Assembly (NCBI GenBank): GCA_036345935.2
Contig: JADWOT020000008.1
Location: 15,936,493 to 16,000,492 of the forward strand
Origin: Taenia hydatigena
Lineage: Eukaryota; Platyhelminthes; Cestoda; Cyclophyllidea; Taeniidae
Direction of reading: 5' to 3'
DNA length: 64,000 nt
Below the pieces are notes generated by a model. That model made no database searches. It worked only from the letters and a program-made list of their open reading frames with translations, and was not told where the DNA came from. Each line of letters opens with the position of its first letter. Position 1 is the stretch's first letter. A program made the position numbers and the translations under genes. Positions 11,801 through 24,543 of the stretch are shown here, piece by piece.

Positions 11801-14800
11801 CGTGTAGCGGCCAAAGCGGAGGAGCGACAACGGGGAAAATTGGAAAGAACTGTTGAAGGAAGGAAAACAAGGCGGAGATTTGATGTTCACTTTAACGTGC
11901 GTTCGACCACGCCAACTCGCTTGCCTCTGCGGCTGTTGCTTTCCTTAAAGCTCCCTCAGCGCCTACTTACGTTGACAACGAATGATGTTAAATGTGCTAA
12001 CTGTAAGACTTTGTCCGCCCTCAAGCGAGACATGGCAAATGACTTCCCCGAAGGCAATTAACAATTGGAATAGCGTTGCCTAGACCTCGCTATTCACCCA
12101 CAGGTTGTTTTAAAGCACTCGACTAAACTGTGATGAGCAATTCCAAAAGAAAGATTACGAGTAGTTTCGAGCTCAACGCTGAAAGAGAGATGATAAACAA
12201 TATGCGGCAGTAGCTCCCATCTCGCTCCTCAGTCTACACGCTGCTCATGGCACTTGACTCCATACTCCTGTGCTAGCATGCCATATTACATTTTGGGGGA
12301 TTAACGAATCGCAACGCTACCCCAGGGGTGGTTTTGTCGGTTCAAAAGACTGGTTGCTACAAGCAAACAAGCAAGGACAGGAAATGCGCTGGTAAAGGCT
12401 GGTTGAAAAATTTCCCTTCAGGCGTGCTGTGTGGCACACAATGATGCGACTAAGTCATGTCGCCGAGACACCATCACCATCATGTGCTTGGCTGCGATGT
12501 ACCTGTGACCTCAATTCAGACATCTGGACAGACGCATTAGGGGAGGGGGCTGAAAGCTAACACCGATCCAATAGAAGTCTCGCTCTCCCCCTTCCATCTA
12601 AGTGAAAACAGCTGTCCTTTAAGTTGATAGTTCTGTCAGGAGCTCATTTTCCCGAACACATGACTTAGCTACCCGCGTACACCATTACCGGGGTAAAAGT
12701 GGAGAAGAAGTAGGCATCTTCCACCTCTCATCGAGGCATTCAGCATCCTGGAAGAATATGGAGTTGAACGGTACTTCACAAACATCTTCATTGGAGTCCG
12801 TAAGTGGAAGGTACGACAGGTGGGTCTTTCGGAAACTAATCACCCGTGAATCAAGAAGTCTTTTCGCTGTGTTGGAAAATCAATTCAGCCGTAATGGCTG
12901 ATGCAGAAAAGAAGATGGGAGCACGAAAGACAAAGCCCACAACAAAACGGAGCGCAGGTGACAAAGCATTTCCAGTAGCCACATTGATGTCATGAACACT
13001 TTAACAAAGTCAGGGAGAGCGGCAGACTTGATGGTTAATTTACATGGCGCAGGAGGAGGTCACCTACTCGGAGTTACCGAATCTGCGGCAACACGACGAA
13101 TGAGTTATCTAGGCCACTTTCACTTGGACAGTAAACTCATATCGCGCTTTGCAATGAGGCAAAAATTAAAGCGGCGCCAGAACCGAATGGTCTGGAGGGA
13201 ACACAAGCAAAGGACTGGGGTGCATCAGAGGCGGAGTTTCATATCGAGGAAAGGTCGCTTTATAAAGCTAGTAAGTCTTTGCAACGCAGTATGCCATGGA
13301 CCCATCAAAAACCGCAAAATGCTTTACTGAAGTCGGGATCAAATGTTTGAACGTTGTTGCCAGTAGGTGGATGTTTTCAAGGCACAAGCTACATTTTGAT
13401 GGTAGGGGGAGCTGAGGACGATGACAAAAAAGTGAGGACTGTGTAACATTAGCGGACTTTTTGGGCGTGGACCTAATTACGCTGATTCTCCAACCCTCGA
13501 CAATTCCGGTCACCATCTAGGTGACCCTTTTGTAGCCCGCAGTAAAATTATAGCAATTCACATGTTGCGTCGCCAAGGGGGAGAGAGCGCTACACTTCGA
13601 TAATAACCACCTCCAGATTCGCGTCTGATAAAGTCAAAAGAGATTAACTTGGCCTTCGCAATTTTGGAAGAGTCGAATCTTTCCCGGATGGATTTTTTTG
13701 TAAGTGGTCGCATTTTGGGACACCTGAAGTGACGGCCGGGTGGAGGGTGACAGAACGGTGATGGCGATGACGACGGAGAGACAGTGACACCAAATGCGGA
13801 CAAGAAGAAACAAAGACGGTGCTTGTGCGTGGGTGAGACTTCGCGTAACCTCCTTTCACTTACTTGAATTGCTGCAAGAAGCAGGAGGAACGGTCGTCTG
13901 ATGATTCTGAGATAGATCAGGTTGAATGAGAGACTTTTGAAGGCTGTTTCTTGCAGGGATGGGCATCTCGGACACTGAGAAGCGGCGTGTGCAATTGGAT
14001 CTGCGCCCCAAAAAAAAAATAAAGTCAAAAAACACACAGAGTGCACTTCCTGCTCAAAAAGTTAACCCAAAACCGATGACAGGATTCAGGACAAATAAGG
14101 TACGAGAGCTGAGCGACTTGCCACGGACGTTTGGGCTTCGTTAGGGTGCAGAAATATCCCGCCAGTTGGCACAGTTACACAGAGTTCACAGTTCCGCTGA
14201 CAGAGCCACCAAAATAAATACCCAATTTGACGCTGTGTTTCCCGAAAAAAGTGTAATTAGCCTCATACCGAAAGCATCCCAGCTCATCCATTTTAGCGCT
14301 TTGAATCTATCCTATCCATGCGCATCACGAGTTGGGTAAATGTCACATCTGACGTCGGTGCAGCGTGAGAACTCCGAAGCGTCAAAGATGAGACGCGAGC
14401 AGCGAACGTCAAATGGCATTCATGAAGTAACATGACCCCAAAAGTGCGAACCGAGTATCTGGTCATCAAACTTTTGCACTAGAAACGACGAAAAGAAGTA
14501 GACTCCGGACATCAACGTTCGACTGAGTCAGTGCGCGCGCCCTTTTAAATCCATGATTAATAAAGCCCGCTGACGCAGAAAGATAGAGGCTGATATGGAA
14601 TAGGCGGTAAGACCTACAGATAGGAGGAAGTTGGAAGGAAGGGGACGTCAGGGCTACTGGTAACCAATAGAGGAGTGGGGAGATTACGCGGACCCAGAAG
14701 AACGAATTGGCCCGACACTGTGGTAGCAGCTGCGGTGCCACCTTCAGAAGGTATAAGAGGTGAGAGGAGGTGAGTCGTGGGAGTCGGTTGAGACAGAGAG

Positions 14801-16565
14801 GGCGACGTACCCAGTGCTTCAAATGGGGGGTCAGGAGCTAATTGAAAAAGGTACTAAGACGGCTGAGACTGCTAGAACTTTAAACTTTTCACAGAGTGGA
14901 TTGCTTACTTGAATTCTGCGAGTCGCGCTTCGACTGATGAACGGCCGCATCGGCAAGAGCAGTGAGGCCCCGATTGTCGATTTCGTTGAAATGAGGATAC
15001 TTTTGAGACCCCTCTTGACTGAGATTCAAAGGGGGAACGAGTTGTGGAAGTCGCTGTTGATTCTTCTGAATTGTTTTGCAGTCATTTCCGGCCTCCTAAA
15101 TAAAAGTAGAAAGGTTCATAGACCAATTTTATAAACATTTACACTTACCAGCTCGGTGAACGGCTTCTGTTCCACCTGGCGTCGTTCAACAACATCCGAG
15201 AGGACCGCAGCTACGGCGCGGGAGTGAGAACAGCCGTTCTTTTCCGTCCCTTCACTCACCGACTTAACGGTCTGCTGTTGAAGCTGCTGCGGCTGTTGAT
15301 GGCTCCTGCGCCGAACACGGCCGGTAGGATTCGACCGCATGCTCATATCAAGGTGAGAGATGGGTTCAGTTGTTGTCGTCGTGGTGGCAGTGGCGGCAGC
15401 GGAGGAAGAGAAAAACTCACCCGGAGTTGGTGGTTTGTGGGTATGGAGGATTCGGACGTGTTCCACTCGTCCACCCACTGTAACCGCGGTAGCTTTGCAC
15501 TCCCGACGCGAGCATCGCCAGAACACCCGGTCAGACATGCCATCGCGCGACTTTGTGAACTTGTAGCCGTCAATTACTAAACTGCGCTCCCCTTAATAGA
15601 TAAACACCCACTATTTTTCTACTTTTCAATGTTTTGTGGGTACACACATTCGGTGCCATATCACTACCTGATTCTAGAATTATCAGACTGAGTTCATCTA
15701 CAGGGGGCATGCCCACTCCTCTCTCAGCTTTCGAACTTTCGGGGAAATGGAGACCTGTTAAGGAATGACCTCGCCTGCAGGAAGCCTTCAAGTCCTAAAT
15801 TTCTTCGAATGAAGGATTGACTTTACTTCTACGCCTCATTGGAAACCCATCAAGCAATATTCTTCTGTAAGGAGATGGATCCGCTACTCTCGATTCTGAG
15901 GTGAGGGAACGCTGTACCTCAAAGCTTATCGAATAATCTTCCGAAATTACGGTCCTCCGGTATCAGAATCTATCAGTAATATGGCGTAGGTGACAAATGC
16001 GTTGACAAGACTGGAGCAACTATCAGTAACAATGCCCGCTAGCTATATCAATATTATGGTAATCTCTTCAAGTCGAGCATTTATAATCATAGGCGACAAA
16101 TATGTATCAGAAGAATGCAGAAAGCACCGTTTGACCAGCCACTCATCCTCCAACGCCTAGATGCTATGGCAACGAAGAAGATAAACATCATCACATTCAA
16201 TTCCACCTTTCTGGAAGCCCTTCAAGAAATGCTGGAAAAATTTGCTTGCTCATCCCATTATATGAGATGAAAGAGAGAAAGCATAAATCCAAAAAACTTA
16301 GCCTTGTCTAGTAGTAAAGAAAAAAATTATAGATGAAACCAGGCGAAGAAGAGAAATGTCTCATACCCTTCCTGGTCACATCAAAACCGACGCGAACTTC
16401 CATCACGTTCCATTTATCCAACTTTGCTGCGGAGGCTTGCGGATGTCCATCCAGTAAATTGGTATTTTCGAGTTTCTCCTGCACAAATCCAACGGTTTTC
16501 GAGGCTGGTTGGGTGGCAGGTTCCGTAGGACTTGTGTTGGCTGGCAAAGCCGCCGTAGAAATCAT
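8837..16565 (-). CDS. FLYWCH-type zinc-finger protein (probable transcription factor)
   Basis: Exons in transcript order: 16565-16367, 15591-15149, 15095-14909, 14837-14618, 14000-13864, 10929-10555, 9108-8837. They total 1833 nt with every phase closing, giving 610 residues. One FLYWCH zinc finger spans about residues 58-120: RSLVIDGYKF, then VFWRC (Cys93), EC (Cys98) and LHTH (His116, His118), which fits W-x-C-x4-C-...-H-x-H. FLYWCH fingers bind DNA in proteins such as mod(mdg4) isoforms, PEB-1 and FLH factors. The rest is low complexity: a Gln-rich stretch (QQPQQLQQQ), Ser/Thr/Pro-rich exons, a Lys/Glu-rich helix (HWKKEKMLESKAEEEMKQH) and a C-terminal helical segment (QNDLLTQMFTTLQQL) I do not recognise. 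The ATG at 16565 is the first in its exon; a CAG acceptor just upstream (16580-16578) implies an upstream, probably non-coding, exon. Least certain are the acceptor at 15592 (AAG) and the long introns 13863-10930 and 10554-9109. Confidence 0.75.
9109..10554 (-). other. Last intron of the FLYWCH gene, with low-complexity sequence
   Basis: From about 9230 to 9860 the plus strand is rich in imperfect GATGGATG-like repeats. It is followed by a (CT/CG)n tract. Open frames here are long on both strands, as expected of low-complexity sequence, and show no protein family. Confidence 0.6.
9909..9942. repeat. CT/CG dinucleotide tract
   Basis: Alternating CTCTCG then CGCGCGCG sequence, simple repeat, within the FLYWCH intron. 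The alternating purine-pyrimidine CG part could adopt Z-DNA. Confidence 0.8.
10930..13863 (-). other. Long FLYWCH intron with an unassigned open frame
   Basis: A 2.9 kb intron. On the plus strand 11271-11807 is a single frame interrupted by one TGA (11421-11423), otherwise open for about 178 codons. It matches no family I know. No other gene is supported in this stretch. Confidence 0.5.
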
Positions 16566-19500
16566 CTTAGAGATCGCCTGCCAAAAGGAGAGAAAACGCC
16601 AGAGATTTGAAGAACGTCGACACACGAGTCCACCTAACAGGAATGCGCTTTGTCTACGCTGGATGGAGCTCGCCTCGCACGGACGCAATGACGCATACCT
16701 CAGTCACATGCCTGACCAATCAGCACTCAAGGTCAACACCGCAAAGCCAGTCGGTGTAGCGAATCGGGGAGAACCAATGACGAAGCTCGACACACGCGCA
16801 CGTGATTCGACCAGATTGCGTACATGTTGTGTCACGGCGTGTCGCCTCCGCTCGGTGGTAGTAGGTCATGGGTGAGGGTCTCGGTCACAACGCTTCGCTA
16901 CTGGGGTGTGATCCTTCGTAATGGAGCAAAATCAGGCATCCGTAATGGGACTGAAAGTAGGGTCTTTTTGTTGAAGATTCAACGTGGAAAAATCCTGGCT
17001 TAGCGCCTACACTTAATTTTGGAGTGTTAGAACACCCACTGCGGTCAAATCCGTACTGCTGTTTTACACTCCCAATGTTTTGGTGGTTATTGATGGGTTC
17101 TTGTTAGCGGTGAATGTGTTCGTTTTGCAGTAAAATCTCTGCGTCAATTATGGCACGTAGATGTGGCGCCATGGTTCGGTTGTTCAGAAGAATAATGTTG
17201 ATTAGAAAAACAATTGGAACCTTATTAAAGCCGCGGTGGATCTGGGTTTTGGCGGTCGATTCTGGTCTGGGGCCCCTCTGGTAACGGCGATCCCGGACTT
17301 CGAGGCCAAAACTTCTCTGACAGCCTTTGGGTTGGGTCGTATTCTCCGCTAGTATTGCACCTTTTCTAGTCGGATTTGCACAGAGCATGGTACTTTCAGG
17401 GATATTGTCATTGCCAGATCCCTGAATCATAGACTTTAAAGGTAAGGTCCTCACTTACCGGCCGACTTATCTAGGTCGCTGCGGATAGTGAATGTGCTTT
17501 TGTCGTCACGCATCTGAAGCTCTCTTCTGAAAGTCCGGGAGGTCATCGTATCCAAAAAATTGTCCTATGGTTGCAACCACCGCCTCTGTCCATACGTAGG
17601 TTTTTTACGTTTGCTGACGTTGTCACATCTATATGGGGCCATGATTCTGCTTGTCTGGGCCCGTGTAGCGTTAACTCATGTAGCAAACGGGTCGTTTGGG
17701 TATTTCAAAACAAATAAAGGCGCAGCCTATAGTTGTTTTGGAGATAATTACGCTGCTGATTTGATTAATTCAGTAATGGAGATTTTTGTGTTAACAGTAG
17801 GGGAGTGACGCTAAATTTCCCCCGGGACTGTGGTAGCAAAACTCAACAGGTAATTCGTTAAAGAAAAGTGGCGGCTCCATTCTGTCAAAGGTACAGTATC
17901 TAGGGGTTATTTGTGGTCGATCTTGAGTCGCAAAAGTGGTTGATAAAGGAGTCCTCGCGAAAAATGAAAGCAATTTCCTCCTTTCCTGTAACTTCGGTTC
18001 TGCCTGTTGAATCGAAAAGATTGCGTGGAGGAAAGCATCATTGCTGCGTAGCAATGAGGTAGCGAAGGAAGGGGCTAATATTTATCATGGTTCGTGGAGG
18101 AAACCAGAGACTGTCATCCTCTTGCCAATTTGGAGACCATAGAGCCAGGAGATTGCTTGACTCTAACCACTTGTCACCAAAAAGGCGTATACAAACAATG
18201 ATGATAAGGTTTAAAAGACAACTTTTTGGTATCTACTCCATTTATGAAGGTCTTATCCCTCCGCGGAATCAATAAAATCGAGGCCGCCTGTCAACATTTG
18301 TATTTGATCCCCAGCATGGTCAAGCTGAAGGTTTTCTTTGACAGTGGTTAGATTTAATGTCCATTTGTGGCCACAAGGTGAACACCTCTAACGCTACCCG
18401 ATAATCGATACATTGATCGATCCAGATCTGCGTGAGCTGCCATGGTTCAGATGCAGTAATGTGGTTGTCCCACCTTCCAGCCGGGGAAAAGATATGCCCG
18501 TTGCTTGGGGGCGTCCATTCTCCCAGTGAGCCCCTGTTACAGACGTCAGCATACTTACCCTCCTTGAGGGGTGGTGCCAATCCGTTTGCGTAATGCCGCC
18601 TAGGCTGTTCCGATGGCCTTTCGTCGCTGGGGCACTTAGAGTTTGGGTTACTCCTGAAGGTGAATCGGAAGTATGGACGGGCCTATATGAGACGGAACGA
18701 AATTACACTACCGTTTTCCAGATCACCGCTCTAAGCGATTCCATTGTAGACATTTTTTTACGCCTTGGTGATGTTACGCATCGTGAGAGGCCGGTATGCT
18801 CGTCAAAAGTTGGTATCATTCTATAAAAAGCAAAATCGTAGTAGATGCCTTCTTTCTGGGACATTTTCTGGCATCGTAACCAAATGTTCCACCCAGATGT
18901 AAGCGTTCTTTGAAGGGTTTAAAGTTGACGACCCTATTTTACCTGATCACCGGCTAAGCATTCGCGGTAAATTTGACGACACAATTCCTCAAAGATGCTG
19001 TAGGGGGAAGAGAGAGGTGAAAGCAGCTATTAGTGACCGTATCTACGAGTACCTTCAAGTCATGGACTTTGAGGATAAATGATGTGCTCCCCTGGGGAAG
19101 AAATCTATGACTGGACTGAAAGGCTTGAATACTGAAACACCAAACCGCCACTTTGTTAGTGCTCTGAACCTTCATCCAGGCAAAGAGTAAAACCTTTAGA
19201 TTTCGGAGCCCCCGGTGCTCCTTGATTCACCAAGGAGCAAAATATCTCTTCTCTTTTGACAAAGGCACTAAAAAGCGGGTTCGTTGAGTCACCTGGCCTG
19301 GTTGCCTTGCTCCAGTGACATCTGCGGCTAAACGATTTTCACAAGAACTAGTTGGGCCTATGGCAATACTACTGAAATGAATCAAATTTTATAAGTAACT
19401 ATCGAAGAAGTCGAAGCACTCCTTTTGCCGTGCTGTCGTGCTCTACAGCCCTCACATCGGTCATGAAGCTGCAGTTTCAGGGCTCCAGGTTGGGAGCATT

Positions 19501-22500
19501 ACGCCTCCGATGGCCATGAATGTTAACATGAGTAGTGAAGCATACAAACAGTTTGTTTAAAGCGCAGAAACTTTTTGATTGATCGTATTCTTAGCAATGA
19601 AGCAAATTAGCTTTATCTACTGCCAACAACAGTCTGCCAAAGGTGTGGAAGCACCACCGTCTATGCCAATCCCTTCATCCTGCTGCCATTGTATTAGACT
19701 AGTATTATTTTTAATCATAGAGCCTATGATCATTATGAGACCCGACAAATCGACTTACCACATTTCAGAAATAGATCCTTAAACGTCATTCATCTTTACT
19801 GCTATTTTAAAGTGGACAATGACATGAAAGAGGCCTTTTAGACATTTTTCTCTTCGAAAATAAATACAATCGAAATTGTCAAGAAGGTTGCAAGAAGTGG
19901 AAACCTCTCCTATTTGGCAACATAGCGTGGATACATTGTATTGAAGCAGTTGTTTACAATGGGTTGAAGAAGGCAAGAAAAGGAATGTTACATACTGTGC
20001 GATTTAAATAAAGCCTCAAAATTACTGGCACCTCGCCAAATGTTCGAAATGGCGTCATAAAGTGGAAAACCACAGTTAGCCCTCACTCTCTCTGAAACAA
20101 ATAAAAAAAATTGAAAAAAATGGCTAAAAAGTATCGTGTGGTTCTTCCCCCCCACTTTCTTCTCCCGGTGACTCCAACAGCCGGCACCGTCATCTTGGTG
20201 TTGTGTGTGAGAGGAACTGCCTTGACGGGAGGTAGGTGAACGAAAAATGAGGAGAGGGCTGTTTTGTTTCACAAGAGCAGTTACGGCATACGTGCTCAGA
20301 ACGTGGGTCTCGCCATTTCGGAGGAGGACATTGAAGGCGGGTCGATCTAATTGAGCTCTTCTGGCCTGCAACCAGGGGCGTAATCGACTGCAAAGGTGAA
20401 CCACAAGCAGCCCTAACCACCCAAAGTTGGATGGGGCGGAGGGGGAGGGCTTTGCGTGCACTCGTCATCGTCTGGTCCCAAATGTCGGACACATTGACTC
20501 ACGGCGGCGACGCTGACTGACAGGCTGGATCGATGGTAGGCGAGGCGTGTGGCCTCACCGACGCTTTATGTCGTGCATCGCAATAACCACTACGAGGTTA
20601 AGAACCCTGCCACGAAATAAAAGCGTGGTGTGAAAGTGACTTGTATTTTTAGGGATAAGGAAAAGAAGACGATGGAGATTTTAGATTAACCGACCTCACA
20701 ATTCAAACACGGTAGGTAGTGAACGAGCCAAATGACTCACGTTGTCGAAAATTGCCACCTTTGTGAATCGTGTTGGCAAACACGCTTAACTTACATTTCA
20801 ACACAAGGTCAAAAGCACAGAAGAAAATGTGTCGACATGAAGGCGGCTTTCGTTGAAAGCAATTTGCTAAGACTGCTTGGAGGCAGACCGCATGCTAGTC
20901 TCGTAAAAGGTATTAGGGCGGTCTTTGTGCATTAAGCCAGGAGAAGAAGGGGATTTGGCTTTGGAAAGTCAGATACCCCGATACGGAAAGAGTGAAGGAG
21001 ACAAGGAGTCTAGGCAGCATCCATCGCCGGAAGTAGCAAAGGCATCAAAAGCGAGAAAAGAGACAATCGAGTACAACATTGTTAAGTGCGGAACGCAATC
21101 AGGTAACATGCTCCCTAAAGAATACTATTCCAAAGAAAATTCAAAAAGGCTGGTCACCCCCAAGAGCGCATGTCAAATTTATTCATTTCGGAACTGTTTC
21201 ATCACATAACCTTTGAGATGAGGTAATTTAGTTTTGAACTGCTAGCGTAAACTACTGATGTTGAAACATAATGACCCGGTTTTTGGATGAGTTGCTTGCC
21301 GAAGTACGCGGACATTTCGGTCTCCACCGACTGTACTTCTGCCCCTCCAAATGGCCGATGGACCACGCTAATAGCCACTCACCCGTTACTCATGCACTAA
21401 TAAGTAGTGTGTTTGCCATGCCACTCTAGAGTTTTCGGAGGATTGAGAAGATTGACTAAAGGAAGGCATTCCACGTTGTATCAAAAGGAGGAGGGAATAA
21501 CAGACTGTCCCTCTACGCATTGGGAATCGGAAAAACTCGCTCAACTACGAGTTTGATAGTATGATCGGTAGGATGTACATTCGAAAAACCTGCATCCAAA
21601 TTCCTAGGCCTGTCACGACTATGAGAAGAAGCTTTGCCACAAAAAATGAATTAGTTGCCATTACACCAGTGACTAGGAACGAAATGCTTCAAAGTAATTG
21701 GACTGCGCACATGCAGGGAAATACTGTTTACAAAGGTAGTTTCAACGAACGGGTACGACAAGTGCAAAGCATAGCGTTTGCAAAACACTGAATTCTAACA
21801 TCTTTATGAGTAGAAAAAAAAGGTAGCTAGTGAGCATGAAACTTGAGATGGTTAGTGTAATACTTGTTCTTTAAATGGGCTTTGAAGTACAGAGACGGGA
21901 GGACAATTTGAACCCGATCGTAGATCAGCGTGGTCGTTCTCCTACAATATCACTCCACACCTTCTTCCCGACCTATAAAAAAGACGTTAAAGAGTACTAA
22001 GCCTTCTAATAGTAAGGGCTGAAGAATGGAGGGGGAGGAACCCTCCCCGGTTATTGCTTTCAATTATTCGACCTAACTAGGCTCAACACAGGCGTTGACC
22101 GAAAAAAGTGGAAGAAAACTTAAAGAGCCTACGCCTAAACTAGAGAAAATGTGGAACATATCATGAGTACATTAAGTAGAAAAATGGTCAAAATTGAACC
22201 ACAACTCTGGGTGTTCTCCATCCATACTAACACCGGCATTTGTCTTCGCCAATATTTCCACTTTCCAGGGACAACATATATAAAGCCTAGATGAGAGAAA
22301 AATTTATAATTTGGCGTAGAATTCCTATCGAAATTTTTAAACAAACAAAGCCTGAACCTCCCTAATATCACATCAACTGCCTATTTGAAAATTGTGACTT
22401 TAAATTAGGCTGGCATATATGTATGTATATTCATGGTTTAAAATACTAGTAAACATACTTTTGGAGAGATGCCTACTAATTAGCTTCGAATTCGTAGCCA

Positions 22501-22556
22501 ATCGTCGAGCTGTTTTTTGCTATTGTTGGTGTGCATTAATTTAGGTATTTTAGACT
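16566..22556. other. Six-kilobase region without an assignable gene
   Basis: Contains orphan coding-like pieces. On the minus strand, 17546-17459 reads from an ATG into a GTAAGT donor, a frame is open from 17454 to 17104, and another runs from 18580 to 18320. On the plus strand 18593-18823 is open (GALRVWVTPEGESEVWTGL). None belongs to a family I recognise, and they do not join into one reading frame. A CpG-richer stretch near 20450-20600 may be the 5' end of the FLYWCH transcript. The remainder shows nothing. Confidence 0.45.
20497..20600 (-). promoter_or_regulatory. Candidate first exon / promoter of the FLYWCH gene
   Basis: On the minus strand a GC-rich, CpG-containing stretch ends in GTCGCCGCC followed by a GTGAGT donor (20502-20497). 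This is a plausible non-coding first exon feeding the acceptor at 16580-16578. Purely positional inference; other genes could use it. Confidence 0.22.
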
Positions 22557-24543
22557 ATGGCCTCGTGGGAGGACGAAGCTAATCAGCCAGTGTCTGATAT
22601 CAGCGCTGATTTTTCCAAATTAGATGTTAATGCCCCAGTTTTTATTCCTGGTCAATTATACGGCTTCGGTACCCCTGAGACGCCTGCTGTATGGTCTGGT
22701 CCATCGGAGACCGACACAGTAAATGCGATAGAGAGCAAAGACGATTCGGGCCCTTCTCTAGTCGATGCTCACCAATGCTTCGACGGTATCATGGCTTTAC
22801 TAATAAAACATTTTTGCAGTTGAGGAGAAAGAAGTTGCACCTCCCTCAATCTCGGAACCTAAACGTCAAGCAGTGGTACTTTAGTTTATCCAAGTAGTTC
22901 ATTCCTAGGCCTATATCCCTCCAAAAAACAAGAAGGAGACGCTCAGTGTTGTCTTCATTGGCCATGTTGATGCTGGAAAATCAACGATTGGAGGACATTT
23001 GCTTTATTTAACGGGTATTCTGGTACCGCTTCCTGTCTAATGTAGCTTACTAGGCATGGTCGACTCGCGAACCCTGGAAAAGTACGCTAAGGAGGCGAAG
23101 GAAAAAAATCGTGAAACCTGGTATCTCTCGTGGGCTCTAGACACTAGTGTGGAGGAGCGAAATAAGGGCATTACGGTGGAGTGTGGTCGAGCCTTTTTCG
23201 AAACCGAGCACAAACATTTCATCTTAGTTGACGCTCCTGGTCACAAATCCTTTGTTCCTAACATGATCACCGGTGCCTCCATAGCCGATATTGCTGTGCT
23301 CGTCATCTCTGCTCGTCGTGGTGAATTCGAAACTGGTTTTGAACGTGGGGGTCAGACGCGCGAACACGCGATGCTGGTAAAGACTACAGGTGTGAAACAT
23401 ATGATTGTCCTCATCAATAAGATGGACGATTCCACTGTTAACTGGGAAGAGTCACGGTTCAACGAGTGCCGTGAAAAATTGGTGCCTTTTCTTAAGAAAA
23501 TAGGCTTTAACGTCAAGTCGGATATCTATTTCATTCCTTGTTCTGGTTTCACGGGCGCCTTCTTGCGTGATAGACCGAATAACAGTCGTTGCGAATGGTA
23601 CAAGGGGCCCACTCTACTGGAATACCTCGACAGGCTCCCACCCTTTGTCAGATATGTCGATGGCCCACTACGAATCCCCATTTCCGACCGTTTCAAGGAT
23701 ATGGGCACGTATGTTGTTGGAAAAATCGAGTCCGGAACCCTTGTTCGCGGTCAGATTTTGACCATGATGCCTAATAGGGTTTCTGTGGAGGTTCTTCAGG
23801 TAGGTGTTTTTAAACCTTTTCAAGTAAAAGGGGCATTTTAGGCATACATCCCTTTTTAGATCCTCAACGATGATGTCGAGGTTGACGGAAGCGCTGCCGG
23901 CGACAATGTTAAGTTGAAGCTGAAGAACGTCGAGGAGGAGGACATATCTCTGGGTTTCGTTCTCTGCTCTCCTGATAACCTCTGTCACGTGAGTTTTGCT
24001 AGCTGGGTGGCATATCAATCTAATACTTAGCAGGGCCATAACCGATTGTATCGTATCTTTCCCTGTGCGTGTACATCAGGTAGCGCACGTGTTCGACGTG
24101 CAGTTGGTGATAGTGGACTACAAATCCATAATATGTCCCGGTTTCACCGCCGTGATGCACATTCATGCGTGCGTTCAAGAGGTCCGCTTTCGCAGTATCC
24201 TTTGTCGCATCGACAGGAAGACTAACGAAAAAACTGACATTCGACCACGTTTCATCAAACAGGACGATGTTGCTATCGTGCGATTTGAGGTAAGCACCAT
24301 CATGATACGGATTGTTATGTGGGTAGTTAACTTATTTTTTGCCTCAGGCCCCCAGTTGTTCTCGGTAGTGCATACAGAACTCGTTAACGAATTACCAAAA
24401 ATAATTTTCAGGCAATAAGTGGGTCGATATGCTTGGAGTGTTTCAAGGATTACGCTCAAATGGGCCGATTTACGTTGCGAGACGAGGGAAAGACGATTGG
24501 AGTGGGTAAGGTGATGAAGATAATCACTGCAAGTGAACAGTAA
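22557..24543 (+). CDS. GSPT1: Eukaryotic peptide chain release factor GTP-binding subunit eRF3
   Basis: GTPase partner of eRF1 in translation termination, cytosolic. Exons: 22557-22785, 22820-22875, 22909-23014, 23054-23799, 23860-23988, 24080-24289, 24412-24543; 1608 nt, 535 residues. The N-terminal extension is short (about 105 residues) and holds a PAM2 motif, [12 protein letters not shown] (residues 20-31), for poly(A)-binding protein. The GTPase domain has G1 GHVDAGKST (113-121), G2 NKGIT (167-171), G3 DAPGH (190-194) and G4 NKMD (252-255). It is followed by EF-Tu-like domains 2 and 3, ending in [18 protein letters not shown], a strongly conserved eRF3/EF-1A end. The first three introns are 34, 33 and 39 nt; later ones are 60, 91 and 122 nt. 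An acceptor-like TTTTAG ends at 22553, three nucleotides before the ATG, so the 5' end may be cis- or trans-spliced. EF-1A and HBS1 are excluded by the PAM2 motif and the eRF3-type N domain. Confidence 0.93.

Noticed and set aside
16321..16875. 180-codon plus-strand frame opposite the first FLYWCH coding exon
   Set aside because: It is the shadow of the minus-strand exon 16367-16577, whose splice phases and downstream zinc finger support the minus strand.
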